The notes beneath the pieces are model-generated. The model had not been told where the DNA came from and did not search any database. It saw only the letters and a program-made list of their open reading frames with translations. A stretch of DNA of 64,000 nt from Pseudomonas capsici (lineage in GTDB: Bacteria > Pseudomonadota > Gammaproteobacteria > Pseudomonadales > Pseudomonadaceae). Positions 48,532-58,418 of the stretch are shown here, in pieces. Location: positions 186,001-250,000 of the forward strand of contig NZ_JAFGZD010000005.1 in NCBI RefSeq assembly GCF_017165765.1. Reading direction: 5' to 3'. A program made the translations under genes and the position numbers. The stretch's first letter is position 1. The number at the start of each line of letters is the position of its first letter.

Positions 48532-49715
48532 AACCGCAACAGATTACTGTCCTTGGTGCTACCGGTTCGATTGGTCTCAGCACGCTGGATGTCATCGCTC
48601 GTCACCCGACCCGTTATCGGGTTTTCGCACTGACCGGTTTTACCCGTCTGAAAGAGTTGCTGGCGTTGTGCATCGCGCATACGCCGCGCTTCGCCGTGGT
48701 GCCAACCCAGGATGTTGCCCGCAAGTTGCAGGACGATCTGGCTGCCGCCGGGCTCGATACCCGGGTGCTGGTGGGGGAGGGCGGTCTGTGTGAGGTGGCT
48801 GCACACCCTCAGGTCGATGCCGTCATGGCCGCCATTGTCGGTGCGGCCGGTCTGCGGCCGACCCTGGCAGCCGTCGAGGCGGGCAAGAAGGTCCTGCTGG
48901 CGAACAAGGAGGCGCTGGTCATGTCCGGTGCCCTGTTCATGCAGGCTGTCCGGCAGAGCGGGGCGGTATTGCTGCCTATCGACAGTGAGCACAATGCGAT
49001 CTTTCAATGCCTGCCGGTGGACTTTTCCCGCGGCCTGAGTTCCGTGGGTGTCAGGCGTATTCTTCTGACTGCATCGGGCGGTCCGTTTCGCAAGACGCCT
49101 CTGGCGCAATTGCATGACGTGACCCCCGAGCAGGCCTGCGCGCATCCGGTCTGGTCCATGGGGCGCAAGATATCCGTGGATTCGGCCACCATGATGAACA
49201 AGGGGCTGGAGCTGATCGAGGCCTGCTGGCTGTTCGATGCTCGCCCGGATCAGGTTGAAGTCGTCATTCATCCCCAGAGCGTCATCCATTCGATGGTGGA
49301 TTATGTGGATGGCTCGGTATTGGCGCAGCTTGGAAATCCGGACATGCGTACCCCGATTGCCAATGCGCTGGCATGGCCGGAGCGTATGGATTCCGGCGTT
49401 TCTGCGCTGGATCTGTTCCGTATCGGCCAGCTGGATTTCGAAGAGCCCGACGAGGAACGTTTCCCGTGCCTGCGTCTGGCCCGGCAGGCGGCGCAGGCAG
49501 GAGGAAGTGTTCCAGCCATGCTCAATGCCGCCAATGAAGTGGCTGTCGCCGCATTTCTCGACAAGCGTATCGGTTATCTGGAAATCGCGGGTATGATCGA
49601 GCAGGTGCTGAATCTTGAGCCTGCCGTTGCGGTCGAAGAGCTCGATGCTGTCTTTGCTGCCGATGCAAAAGCGCGTGTTCTGGCAGGGCTTTGGCTGGAA
49701 CGAAACGGACGATAA
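48528..49715 (+). CDS. dxr: 1-Deoxy-D-xylulose-5-phosphate reductoisomerase
   Basis: Protein of 395 aa, second step of the MEP isoprenoid pathway. NADPH loop [20 protein letters not shown]-type [12 protein letters not shown], metal and substrate residues in [12 protein letters not shown] and [19 protein letters not shown]. Starts with GTG 48528 inside the cdsA stop (GTGA). Confidence 0.97.
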   Translation: MKPQQITVLGATGSIGLSTLDVIARHPTRYRVFALTGFTRLKELLALCIAHTPRFAVVPTQDVARKLQDDLAAAGLDTRVLVGEGGLCEVAAHPQVDAVMAAIVGAAGLRPTLAAVEAGKKVLLANKEALVMSGALFMQAVRQSGAVLLPIDSEHNAIFQCLPVDFSRGLSSVGVRRILLTASGGPFRKTPLAQLHDVTPEQACAHPVWSMGRKISVDSATMMNKGLELIEACWLFDARPDQVEVVIHPQSVIHSMVDYVDGSVLAQLGNPDMRTPIANALAWPERMDSGVSALDLFRIGQLDFEEPDEERFPCLRLARQAAQAGGSVPAMLNAANEVAVAAFLDKRIGYLEIAGMIEQVLNLEPAVAVEELDAVFAADAKARVLAGLWLERNGR

Positions 49716-49816
49716 CTGAACATGGATGACAGGGTCGATGTGCTGTATCGGGAGCAGGCTTTTGCAGCTGCGATGATAAACACAGTTGCCGGTATGCCGG
49801 CACCCGGAGAAGGTTG

Positions 49817-51169
49817 ATGAGCGCGCTATATATGATCATTGGCACCCTGATTGCGCTGGGTGTACTGGTTACCTTTCACGAATTCGGCCACTTCTGGGTA
49901 GCCCGGCGTTGTGGTGTCAAGGTTCTCCGCTTTTCGGTGGGCTTCGGTACTCCGCTGGTTCGCTGGCATGATCGCCATGGGACCGAGTTCGTCGTGGCTG
50001 CGATTCCTCTGGGCGGCTACGTCAAGATGCTCGATGAGCGTGAAGGTGATGTGCCTGAACATCTGGCCGACCAGTCGTTCAATCGCAAGACGGTCTATCA
50101 GCGCATTGCCATTGTCATTGCCGGTCCTGCGGCCAACTTTCTGCTGGCCATTGTATTTTTCTGGGCGCTGGCCATGCTGGGCAGTCAGCAGGTTCGTCCT
50201 GTCATCGGTGCAGTGGAGACAGGCAGTATCGCTCAGCAGGCCGGTCTGCACGCTGGCCAGGAAATCGTTTCGGTAGACGGCGAGGCAACTTCGGGCTGGT
50301 CTGCCGTCAACCTGCAACTGGTCCGTCGCCTCGGCGAAAGCGGCACCATCGCCATCAAGGTTCGCGACCAGGGCTCGACGGTCGATACCCCGCACACCCT
50401 GGCGCTGGACAACTGGCTCAAGGGTGCCGAAGAGCCTGATCCGATCCGTTCCCTGGGTATTCGTCCGTGGCGTCCGGCGCTGGCACCGGTATTGGCTGAG
50501 CTTGATCCGAAAGGTCCTGCCCAGGCGGCAGGTCTGAAAACCGGCGATCTGTTGCTGGCAGTCGATGGCAAGCCGCTCAGTGAGTGGCAGCAGGTTGTCG
50601 ATTGGGTTCGCGAGCGTCCGGATGCAAGAATTTCTCTGCGTATCGAACGTGATGGTGCGCAGCTCGACGTTCCGCTGACTCTGGCGGCACGTGGCGAGGG
50701 CAAGGCTGCAACAGGCTATCTGGGGGCTGGCGTCAAGGGTGTCGACTGGCCGCCCGAGATGTTGCGCGAAGTCAGCTATGGTCCTCTGGCTGCTGTGGCC
50801 GAGGGCGTCAGCCGCACCTGGAACATGAGCGTGCTGACACTGGATTCGCTCAGGAAAATGTTGTTCGGCGAGCTCTCGGTAAAAAACTTGAGTGGACCGA
50901 TAACCATTGCTAAAGTGGCGGGCGCTTCAGCCCAGTCGGGCATTGGCGATTTCCTGAACTTCCTCGCTTATCTGAGCATAAGCCTGGGGGTTCTGAATCT
51001 ATTGCCGATCCCTGTGCTTGATGGCGGGCATTTGCTGTTTTATCTGATCGAGTGGGCACGTGGTCGCCCCCTTTCGGAAAAGGTACAAGGTTGGGGAGTT
51101 CAGATCGGTATCAGTCTGGTGGTGGGTGTCATGTTGCTCGCACTGGTCAACGATCTGGGACGACTGTAA
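49817..51169 (+). CDS. rseP: Site-2 protease RseP (MucP)
   Basis: Protein of 450 aa, inner-membrane zinc protease that cuts the anti-sigma factor (MucA/RseA) and so frees AlgU. HEFGH at residues 21-25, two PDZ domains in the middle, and the C-terminal LPIPVLDGGHLLFYL with the third metal ligand. ATG 49817 has GGAGAAGG upstream; a TTG three bases earlier is in frame but less likely. Next to bamA as usual. Confidence 0.96.
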   Translation: MSALYMIIGTLIALGVLVTFHEFGHFWVARRCGVKVLRFSVGFGTPLVRWHDRHGTEFVVAAIPLGGYVKMLDEREGDVPEHLADQSFNRKTVYQRIAIVIAGPAANFLLAIVFFWALAMLGSQQVRPVIGAVETGSIAQQAGLHAGQEIVSVDGEATSGWSAVNLQLVRRLGESGTIAIKVRDQGSTVDTPHTLALDNWLKGAEEPDPIRSLGIRPWRPALAPVLAELDPKGPAQAAGLKTGDLLLAVDGKPLSEWQQVVDWVRERPDARISLRIERDGAQLDVPLTLAARGEGKAATGYLGAGVKGVDWPPEMLREVSYGPLAAVAEGVSRTWNMSVLTLDSLRKMLFGELSVKNLSGPITIAKVAGASAQSGIGDFLNFLAYLSISLGVLNLLPIPVLDGGHLLFYLIEWARGRPLSEKVQGWGVQIGISLVVGVMLLALVNDLGRL

Positions 51170-51244
51170 GTCCTTGCTGTGTTGCGAAATCTGCCGCATT
51201 TTGCGGCAGTTTGTTTATTGCCAGTTGGAATAAGAAAGGACTTC

Positions 51245-53617
51245 ATGAAACGTCTGCTGCTAACTGCGGTTCTTGCCGTACTGATGATCGCCGAAGTTCA
51301 CGCCGAGTCCTTCACCATCTCCGATATCCGTGTCAACGGCCTTCAGCGGGTGTCCGCCGGTAGCGTCTTTGGCGCCTTGCCGCTCAACGTGGGCGAGCAG
51401 GCGGACGATGGTCGTCTGGTTGACGCGACTCGTGCGTTGTTCAAAACCGGTTTCTTTCAAGATATCCAGCTGGGACGTGATGGCAATGTTCTTGTCATTA
51501 CCGTCGTCGAGCGTCCTTCCGTTGCGAGCATCGAAATCGAAGGCAACAAGGCGATTTCCACCGAAGACCTGATGAAAGGGCTGAAACAGTCCGGCCTGGC
51601 CGAGGGTGAGATCTTCCAGCGTGCGACCCTCGAGGGCGTGCGTAACGAGCTGCAGCGCCAGTATGTTGCCCAGGGCCGTTACTCTGCCGAAGTTGCTGCC
51701 GAGGTCATTCCTCAGCCGCGCAACCGTGTGGGTCTGAAGATCAATATCAACGAAGGCACCGTTGCTGCCATCCAGCACATCAACGTGGTGGGCAACTCGG
51801 TTTTCCCTGACGAAGACCTGATCGACCTGTTCGAACTCAAGACCACCAACTGGCTTTCCTTCTTCAAGAACGACGACAAGTACGCCCGTGAAAAACTTTC
51901 CGGCGACCTCGAGCGTCTGCGTTCCTACTACCTGGACCGCGGCTATATCAACATGGATATCGCCTCGACCCAGGTTTCGATCACGCCTGACAAGAAGAAC
52001 GTGTACATCACGGTCAACGTCAACGAAGGCGAAAAATACAGCGTCAAGTCGGTCAAGCTCAGCGGTGACCTGAAAGTGCCTGAAGATCAGGTCAAGTCCC
52101 TGCTGCTGGTCCAGCCGGGTCAGGTGTTCTCGCGCAAGGTCATGACCACTACTTCCGAGCTGATCACCCGTCGTCTGGGTAACGAAGGCTACACCTTCGC
52201 CAACGTCAACGGCGTACCGACTCCGAACGACGAAGACCATACCGTCGACATCACTTTTGTGGTCGATCCGGGCAAGCGTGCTTACGTGAACCGTATCAAC
52301 TTCCGTGGCAACACCAAGTCTGCGGACGAAGTACTGCGTCGCGAAATGCGTCAGATGGAAGGCGGCTGGGCTTCGACCTATCTGATCGACCAGTCGAAAA
52401 CCCGTCTGGACCGCCTGGGCTTCTTCAAGGAAGTGAACGTCGAAACGCCTGCCGTGCCGGGCACCGATGATCAGGTGGACGTCAACTACGCCGTTGAAGA
52501 GCAGGCGTCCGGTTCGATTACCGCCAGCGTCGGCTTTGCACAGAGCGCCGGTCTGATTCTCGGCGGTTCCATCAGCCAGAACAACTTCCTGGGTACGGGT
52601 AACCGTGTCAGCATCGGCCTGACCCGTAGCGAATACCAGAGCCGTTACAACTTCAGCTATGTCGATCCGTACTGGACTGCCGATGGTGTGAGCCTGGGCT
52701 ACAGCGCCTTCTATCGTACGACCAACTACGACGAACTCGATGTCGACGTGGCGAGCTATGCGGTGGACAGCCTGGGTGCGGGTATCAACCTGGGCTATCC
52801 GATCAGTGAGACTTCGCGTCTGACCTACGGCCTGAACGTTCAGCAGGACAAGATCAAGACCGGTACTTACACCGTTGACGAGATCTTCGACTTCATCAAC
52901 AAGGAAGGCGACAGCTTCCTGAACTTCAAGGGTTCCATCGGCTGGTCCGAGTCCACCCTGAACAAAGGTGTGCTGGCAACCCGTGGTCACTCTCAGAGCC
53001 TCGTGTTCGAAACCACTCTGCCGGGCAGCGACCTGTCCTTCTACAAGCTGGACTACCGCGCACAGTATTTCCATCCGATTACCGATAACTACACCCTGCG
53101 TCTGCACACCGAGCTGGGTTATGGTGACGGCTACGGTTCGACCTCCGGTCTGCCGTTCTATGAAAACTACTATGCCGGTGGCTTCAACTCGGTTCGCGGC
53201 TTCAAGGACAGCACCCTGGGTCCTCGCAGCACGCCAAGTTCCGGCCGCAACCCCGGTACACTTGCTGACCCGGATCAGGATCCGCTGCCATTCGGTGGCA
53301 ACGTACTGGTTCAGGGTGGTGTAGAGGTCATGTTCCCGCTGCCGTTCATCAAGGATCAGCGTTCTCTGCGTACTTCCGTGTTCTGGGACGTGGGTAACGT
53401 GTTCGACTCCAATTGCGATTCCAACAGGACGCTCAATGGTCAGCGGGTCGAGTGCAACAACATAGACCTTTCCGGCATGGCGAGTTCTGTCGGTGTCGGT
53501 GTTACCTGGATCACCGCTCTCGGTCCTCTGAGCTTCGCCCTGGCCATGCCGGTCAAGAAGCCGGACAACGAAGCCGAAACTCAGGTTTTCCAATTCTCCC
53601 TGGGTCAGACTTTCTAA
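51245..53617 (+). CDS. bamA: Outer membrane protein assembly factor BamA
   Basis: Protein of 790 aa with signal peptide (LLLTAVLAVLMIAEVHAES), five POTRA domains (about residues 22-420), and a 16-strand barrel with the VRGF loop (NSVRGFKDSTLGP) and a terminal Phe (FQFSLGQTF). Core of the BAM complex that inserts outer-membrane proteins. ATG 51245 follows AAAGGA; skp follows 44 bases later. Confidence 0.98.
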   Translation: MKRLLLTAVLAVLMIAEVHAESFTISDIRVNGLQRVSAGSVFGALPLNVGEQADDGRLVDATRALFKTGFFQDIQLGRDGNVLVITVVERPSVASIEIEGNKAISTEDLMKGLKQSGLAEGEIFQRATLEGVRNELQRQYVAQGRYSAEVAAEVIPQPRNRVGLKININEGTVAAIQHINVVGNSVFPDEDLIDLFELKTTNWLSFFKNDDKYAREKLSGDLERLRSYYLDRGYINMDIASTQVSITPDKKNVYITVNVNEGEKYSVKSVKLSGDLKVPEDQVKSLLLVQPGQVFSRKVMTTTSELITRRLGNEGYTFANVNGVPTPNDEDHTVDITFVVDPGKRAYVNRINFRGNTKSADEVLRREMRQMEGGWASTYLIDQSKTRLDRLGFFKEVNVETPAVPGTDDQVDVNYAVEEQASGSITASVGFAQSAGLILGGSISQNNFLGTGNRVSIGLTRSEYQSRYNFSYVDPYWTADGVSLGYSAFYRTTNYDELDVDVASYAVDSLGAGINLGYPISETSRLTYGLNVQQDKIKTGTYTVDEIFDFINKEGDSFLNFKGSIGWSESTLNKGVLATRGHSQSLVFETTLPGSDLSFYKLDYRAQYFHPITDNYTLRLHTELGYGDGYGSTSGLPFYENYYAGGFNSVRGFKDSTLGPRSTPSSGRNPGTLADPDQDPLPFGGNVLVQGGVEVMFPLPFIKDQRSLRTSVFWDVGNVFDSNCDSNRTLNGQRVECNNIDLSGMASSVGVGVTWITALGPLSFALAMPVKKPDNEAETQVFQFSLGQTF

Positions 53618-53661
53618 GCGTCTGATTACTGATAACGAAACGAATTGTGTAGGAGTGTATT

Positions 53662-54165
53662 GTGCGTAAGTTGACTCAATTGGTAATGCTGGCAACCGTT
53701 CTCGTCGCAGGCCCTGCGTTTGCGGACATGAAAATCGCCGTCCTGAACTATCAGATGGCCTTGCTGGAATCCGACGCTGCCAAGAAATATGCCGTGGATG
53801 CCGAGAAGAAATTCGGTCCGCAACTGACCAAACTCAAGACTCTGGAAAGCAGCGCCAAGGGCATTCAGGATCGTCTGGTAAGTGGTGGCGACAAGATGGC
53901 TCAGCCTGAGCGTGAGCGTCTGGAGCTTGAATTCAAGCAAAAGGCTCGTGACTTCCAGTTCCAGTCCAAGGAACTGAACGAAGCCAAGGCCGTTGCCGAC
54001 CGTGAAATGCTCAAGCAGCTCAAGCCAAAGCTGGATCAGGCTGTTGAAGAAGTCATCAAGAAAGGTGGTTTCGACCTGGTGTTCGAGCGCGGTGCAGTGA
54101 TTGATGTCAAACCTCAGTATGACGTCACTCGCCAGGTCATCGAGCGCATGAACCAGCTGAAGTAA
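53662..54165 (+). CDS. skp: Periplasmic chaperone Skp (OmpH)
   Basis: Protein of 167 aa starting at GTG 53662 after AGGAG. Signal peptide ending AFA before DMKIAVLNYQ, then two long helices that form the tentacles of the trimer. It carries unfolded outer-membrane proteins across the periplasm to BamA. Confidence 0.95.
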   Translation: MRKLTQLVMLATVLVAGPAFADMKIAVLNYQMALLESDAAKKYAVDAEKKFGPQLTKLKTLESSAKGIQDRLVSGGDKMAQPERERLELEFKQKARDFQFQSKELNEAKAVADREMLKQLKPKLDQAVEEVIKKGGFDLVFERGAVIDVKPQYDVTRQVIERMNQLK

Positions 54166-54168
54166 TCC

Positions 54169-55224
54169 ATGAGTACAATTATCAGACTCGGCCAGTTGGC
54201 CGAGTACCTTGGCGCCACGTTACGTGGCGACCAGGACAAGAACATTACGGGGCTGGCCACTTTACAAGAGGCCGGCCCTGATCAGCTCAGCTTCCTGGCA
54301 AATCCACAGTATCGCAAGTATCTCGTGGATGCCCGGGCCGGTGCGGTGCTGCTGAAACCGGCAGACGCTGAAGGCTACGCTGGCGACGCGCTGCTGGTGC
54401 CGGATCCGTATCTGGCCTATGCACGAATCTCGCATCTGTTCGATCCCAAGCCCAAGGCTGCTGCCGGTGTGCATGCTACGGCTGTTGTCGCCGAAGATGC
54501 TCAGGTAGATCCTACTGCCAGCATCGGTGCCTATGCGGTGATCGAGAGCGGTGCGCGGATTGACGCGAACGTGACTGTCGGTGCCCATTGCTTCATCGGT
54601 GCCCGCAGCGAGATCGGTGAAGGCGGCTGGCTGGCTCCTCGCGTGACGCTCTATCACGATGTGCGCATTGGCAAGCGTGTCGTCATCCAGTCGGGTGCCG
54701 TGCTGGGTGGCGAAGGCTTCGGCTTTGCCAACGAGAAAGGCGTCTGGCAGAAGATTGCCCAGATTGGCGGTGTCAGCATCGGTGACGATGTGGAGATCGG
54801 CGTCAATACGGCGATTGACCGCGGCGCACTGGCCGATACCCGCATCGGCAACGGCGTGAAGCTCGACAACCAGATCCAGATTGCCCATAACGTCCAGATC
54901 GGTGATCACACCGCCATGGCCGCCTGTGTCGGTATTTCGGGAAGCACGAAAATCGGCAAGCACTGCATGCTGGCCGGTGGTGTCGGTCTGGTGGGGCATA
55001 TCGATATCTGTGATGGCGTTTTCATCACCGGCATGACGATGGTCACTCACTCCATTACCGAGCCCGGCTCCTATTCTTCCGGTACCGCGATGCAGCCTGC
55101 CGGCGAGTGGCGCAAGAGTGCAGCGCGCATTCGCAAGCTCGATGACATGGCGCGGCGACTGCAGAAGCTTGAAAAGATCGTCGAGACAGTGACCTCTGAC
55201 GGTAATGTTTCATCTGATGGCTGA
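54169..55224 (+). CDS. lpxD: UDP-3-O-acylglucosamine N-acyltransferase
   Basis: Protein of 351 aa, third step of lipid A synthesis. N-terminal uridine-binding domain ([29 protein letters not shown]) then a hexapeptide beta-helix ([39 protein letters not shown] with the catalytic His). Begins three bases after the skp stop. A 110-base gap before fabZ shows no gene. Confidence 0.97.
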   Translation: MSTIIRLGQLAEYLGATLRGDQDKNITGLATLQEAGPDQLSFLANPQYRKYLVDARAGAVLLKPADAEGYAGDALLVPDPYLAYARISHLFDPKPKAAAGVHATAVVAEDAQVDPTASIGAYAVIESGARIDANVTVGAHCFIGARSEIGEGGWLAPRVTLYHDVRIGKRVVIQSGAVLGGEGFGFANEKGVWQKIAQIGGVSIGDDVEIGVNTAIDRGALADTRIGNGVKLDNQIQIAHNVQIGDHTAMAACVGISGSTKIGKHCMLAGGVGLVGHIDICDGVFITGMTMVTHSITEPGSYSSGTAMQPAGEWRKSAARIRKLDDMARRLQKLEKIVETVTSDGNVSSDG

Positions 55225-55334
55225 TACCTTTTTCATATCAAGCGCGTACAGGCGATAAACTGCCACCCTTGATGCAGAGGAGTGCTGCGTAGTAGCGACG
55301 CACTCCCAATCTTTATTACAGGCTTCCCCTCGAA

Positions 55335-55775
55335 ATGATGGACATTAAAGAAATTCGCGAATACCTGCCTCATCGTTACCCGTTTCTGTTGGTAGATCGT
55401 GTGACAGAGCTGGATATCGAGAACAAAAGCATTCGCGCCTACAAGAATGTCAGCGTCAACGAGCCCTTTTTCAACGGCCATTTCCCTGACCATCCCATCA
55501 TGCCGGGTGTCCTGATCATCGAGGCGATGGCTCAGGCTGCCGGTATTCTGGCTTTCAAACTGCTCGACTCGAAACCTGCCGACGGCACGATTTACTATTT
55601 CGTGGGTTCGGACAAGTTGCGCTTCCGTCAGCCGGTGCTGCCGGGCGATCAACTGGTTCTGGAAGCGAAGTTCCTGAGCAGCAAGCGCCAGATCTGGAAG
55701 TTCGAATGCCAGGCCTCGGTCGACGGTAAACCTGTATGCTCCGCAGAAATCATCTGTGCGGAACGCAAGCTATGA
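55335..55775 (+). CDS. fabZ: 3-Hydroxyacyl-ACP dehydratase
   Basis: Protein of 146 aa with a hot-dog fold; catalytic His49 ([14 protein letters not shown]) and Glu63 (LIIEAMAQ). It dehydrates 3-hydroxyacyl-ACP and competes with LpxA for C10-14 substrates, which fits the lpxD-fabZ-lpxA order. ATG 55335 or 55338. Its stop overlaps the lpxA start. Confidence 0.97.
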   Translation: MMDIKEIREYLPHRYPFLLVDRVTELDIENKSIRAYKNVSVNEPFFNGHFPDHPIMPGVLIIEAMAQAAGILAFKLLDSKPADGTIYYFVGSDKLRFRQPVLPGDQLVLEAKFLSSKRQIWKFECQASVDGKPVCSAEIICAERKL

Positions 55776-56548
55776 GTTTGATTGACCCTCGCGCAATCAT
55801 CGATCCGACGGCCATCCTGGCCGATGATGTTGAGGTCGGCCCCTGGTCGATCGTCGGACCAGGTGTGGAAATCGGCGAGGGTACGGTCATTGGTCCGCAT
55901 GTCATCCTCAAGGGGCCGACGCGGATCGGCAAGCACAACCGTATTTACCAGTTTTCCTCGGTAGGCGAGGACACGCCTGACCTCAAGTACAAGGGCGAAG
56001 CGACTCGTCTGGTGATCGGCGATCACAACGTGATTCGCGAAGGGGTGACGATTCACCGCGGGACCATTCAGGATCGCGCCGAGACCACCCTGGGTGACCA
56101 TAACCTGATCATGGCCTACGCCCATATCGGGCATGACAGCGTCATCGGCAATCACTGCATCCTGGTCAACAACACGGCTCTGGCCGGTCACGTGCATGTA
56201 GACGACTGGGCGATCCTGTCCGGATTCACCCTGGTTCATCAGTTCTGCCATATCGGTGCCCACAGCTTCTCCGGCATGGGTACGGCGATCGGCAAGGATG
56301 TGCCGGCCTTCGTCACCGTATTTGGCAACCCGGCCGAAGCCCGCAGCATGAACTTCGAGGGCATGCGCCGTCGTGGTTTCTCCGAAGAAGCCATTCATGC
56401 ACTGCGCAAGGCCTACAAGACGGTCTATCGGCAGGGCCTGACCGTGGATCAGGCGATTGCCGAACTGGCGGAGCCTGCCTCGCTGTTTCCCGAGGTCGCG
56501 ATCTTCCTTCAGTCAATCCAGACTTCGACCCGCGGTATTACCCGCTGA
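55772..56548 (+). CDS. lpxA: UDP-N-acetylglucosamine acyltransferase
   Basis: Protein of 258 aa, first step of lipid A synthesis. Hexapeptide helix from the start ([19 protein letters not shown]) and catalytic His region [21 protein letters not shown]-terminal helical bundle [23 protein letters not shown] 55772 lies in the fabZ stop (ATGA). Confidence 0.98.
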   Translation: MSLIDPRAIIDPTAILADDVEVGPWSIVGPGVEIGEGTVIGPHVILKGPTRIGKHNRIYQFSSVGEDTPDLKYKGEATRLVIGDHNVIREGVTIHRGTIQDRAETTLGDHNLIMAYAHIGHDSVIGNHCILVNNTALAGHVHVDDWAILSGFTLVHQFCHIGAHSFSGMGTAIGKDVPAFVTVFGNPAEARSMNFEGMRRRGFSEEAIHALRKAYKTVYRQGLTVDQAIAELAEPASLFPEVAIFLQSIQTSTRGITR

Positions 56549-56550
56549 CC

Positions 56551-57690
56551 ATGGCTGGCTCATTGCGCATCGCTCTGGTAGCTGGAGAAGCGTCCGGCGA
56601 TATTCTCGGTTCGGGACTGATGCGTGCCATCAAGGCGCGCCATCCCGATGTCGAATTTATTGGCGTCGGTGGCCCGTTGATGGAAGCCGAAGGCATGGTT
56701 TCCAGCTTTCCCATGGAGCGCCTGTCGGTCATGGGGCTGGTGGAAGTGCTGGGCCGCCTGCGAGAGCTGCTGGCGCGGCGCAAATTGCTGGTCCAGATCC
56801 TCATCGACGAGAAACCCGATGTTTTCATTGGTATCGATGCCCCTGACTTCACCCTCAATATCGAACTCCAGCTACGGCGTGCCGGGATCAAGACCGTGCA
56901 TTACGTCAGCCCTTCGGTATGGGCCTGGCGGCAGAAGCGTGTCCTGAAGATTCGCGAAGGCTGCGATCTGATGTTGACCCTGCTGCCGTTCGAGGCCCGT
57001 TTCTACGAAGAGAAGGGCGTGCCCGTGCGTTTTGTCGGGCATCCGCTTGCCGACACCATTCCTCTCGAGTCCGATCGTCCTGCGGCGCGTGCCGAGCTTG
57101 GACTGGGTGACGGGCCGGTGGTGGCGCTGATGCCGGGTAGCCGTGGCGGTGAAGTCGGTCGTCTGGGGAGCCTGTTTTTCGATACGGCCGAGCGTCTTCT
57201 GGTACAGCGCCCCGGTCTGCGCTTCGTCCTGCCCTGCGCCAGCCCTCAGCGGCGGGCTCAGGTGGAGCAACTGCTGCAAGGTCGTGATCTGCCGGTCATG
57301 TTGCTGGATGGCCGCTCCCATGTGGCGCTGGCTGCCTGTGATGCCGTATTGATCGCCTCCGGCACCGCGACACTGGAAGCCTTGCTGTACAAGCGGCCCA
57401 TGGTGGTTGCCTACCGTCTGGCACCGCTGACTTTCTGGATTCTCAAGCGGCTGGTCAAGAGCCCCTACGTTTCACTGCCGAATCTGCTGGCCCAGCGTCT
57501 GCTGGTGCCTGAACTGTTGCAGGATGACGCAACGCCCGAAGCGCTGGCCAGGACCTTGCTGCCGCTGCTCGATGACGGGCAGGTGCAGACGGCGGGCTTC
57601 GACGAGATTCATCGCACCCTGCGCCGTGACGCCTCCAATCAGGCAGCCGATGCGGTGCTGAGCCTGCTTGGCCATTCGCCTTCACTGTGA
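56551..57690 (+). CDS. lpxB: Lipid A disaccharide synthase
   Basis: Protein of 379 aa, GT19 family, joining UDP-diacylglucosamine and lipid [58 protein letters not shown] and [13 protein letters not shown] are all present. Begins two bases after lpxA; its stop overlaps a GTG in frame with rnhB. Confidence 0.98.
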   Translation: MAGSLRIALVAGEASGDILGSGLMRAIKARHPDVEFIGVGGPLMEAEGMVSSFPMERLSVMGLVEVLGRLRELLARRKLLVQILIDEKPDVFIGIDAPDFTLNIELQLRRAGIKTVHYVSPSVWAWRQKRVLKIREGCDLMLTLLPFEARFYEEKGVPVRFVGHPLADTIPLESDRPAARAELGLGDGPVVALMPGSRGGEVGRLGSLFFDTAERLLVQRPGLRFVLPCASPQRRAQVEQLLQGRDLPVMLLDGRSHVALAACDAVLIASGTATLEALLYKRPMVVAYRLAPLTFWILKRLVKSPYVSLPNLLAQRLLVPELLQDDATPEALARTLLPLLDDGQVQTAGFDEIHRTLRRDASNQAADAVLSLLGHSPSL

Positions 57691-57701
57691 GTTCCCGAGC
57701 A

Positions 57702-58352
57702 ATGCAAATAGGTTTGGATTTCAATCTGGTCGAGGATCTGGTCGCGGGCGTCGATGAAGTCGGCCGTGGTCCACTGTGTGGCGACGTGGTGACCGCAGCG
57801 GTGATTCTCGACCCCGCAAGGCCGATACTGGGGCTCAATGACTCCAAGAAGCTCACCGAAGCGCGCCGCGAGAAACTGTACGACGAGATCTGCGAGAAGG
57901 CCCTGTGCTGGTTCGTGGCCCGCGCCGAAGTCCATGAAATCGACGAACTGAACATTCTGCATGCCACCATGCTGGCCATGAAGCGTGCCGTGGAAGGCCT
58001 GAGCATCACGCCCAGGCTGGCATTGATCGATGGCAATCGTTGTCCGCAACTGTCGATTCCCTGTGCGCCAGTGGTGCAAGGCGATGCCAAGGTGCCAGCC
58101 ATTGCGGCCGCATCGATTCTGGCCAAGGTCACCCGTGATCGGGAAATGGCCGCTTTCGAGCTGATGTATCCCGGTTACGGTATGGGCGGGCACAAGGGTT
58201 ATCCGACAGCCGTGCATCTGGAAGCTCTGTCCCGTCTCGGGCCGACGCCGATTCACCGGCGCTCCTTCGGGCCGGTACGGGCGGCCTGGGAAGCGCGTGA
58301 GTCCATTTCGGTCGCTTCGTCCTTCAGCTCGAATGGGCTGCTGCAGGACTGA
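57702..58352 (+). CDS. rnhB: Ribonuclease HII
   Basis: Protein of 216 aa that cuts RNA in RNA-DNA hybrids and removes single ribonucleotides. Active-site [10 protein letters not shown] (Asp18, Glu19), LIDGNR and [18 protein letters not shown] prefer ATG 57702, the family's normal start; GTG 57687 overlaps the lpxB stop (GTGA) and would add five residues. The C-terminus has a short extension rich in Ser. Confidence 0.95.
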   Translation: MQIGLDFNLVEDLVAGVDEVGRGPLCGDVVTAAVILDPARPILGLNDSKKLTEARREKLYDEICEKALCWFVARAEVHEIDELNILHATMLAMKRAVEGLSITPRLALIDGNRCPQLSIPCAPVVQGDAKVPAIAAASILAKVTRDREMAAFELMYPGYGMGGHKGYPTAVHLEALSRLGPTPIHRRSFGPVRAAWEARESISVASSFSSNGLLQD

Positions 58353-58418
58353 CGTATCGGCCAAGGCTCGCTACAATCCTGACCTTCGTTTTTTGTGTTT
58401 TCGCGCTATAGGATCACC

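Noticed and set aside
51260..53695. An 811-codon open frame antisense to bamA
   Set aside because: Mirror of bamA codon bias; the translation has no domain and covers a certain gene.
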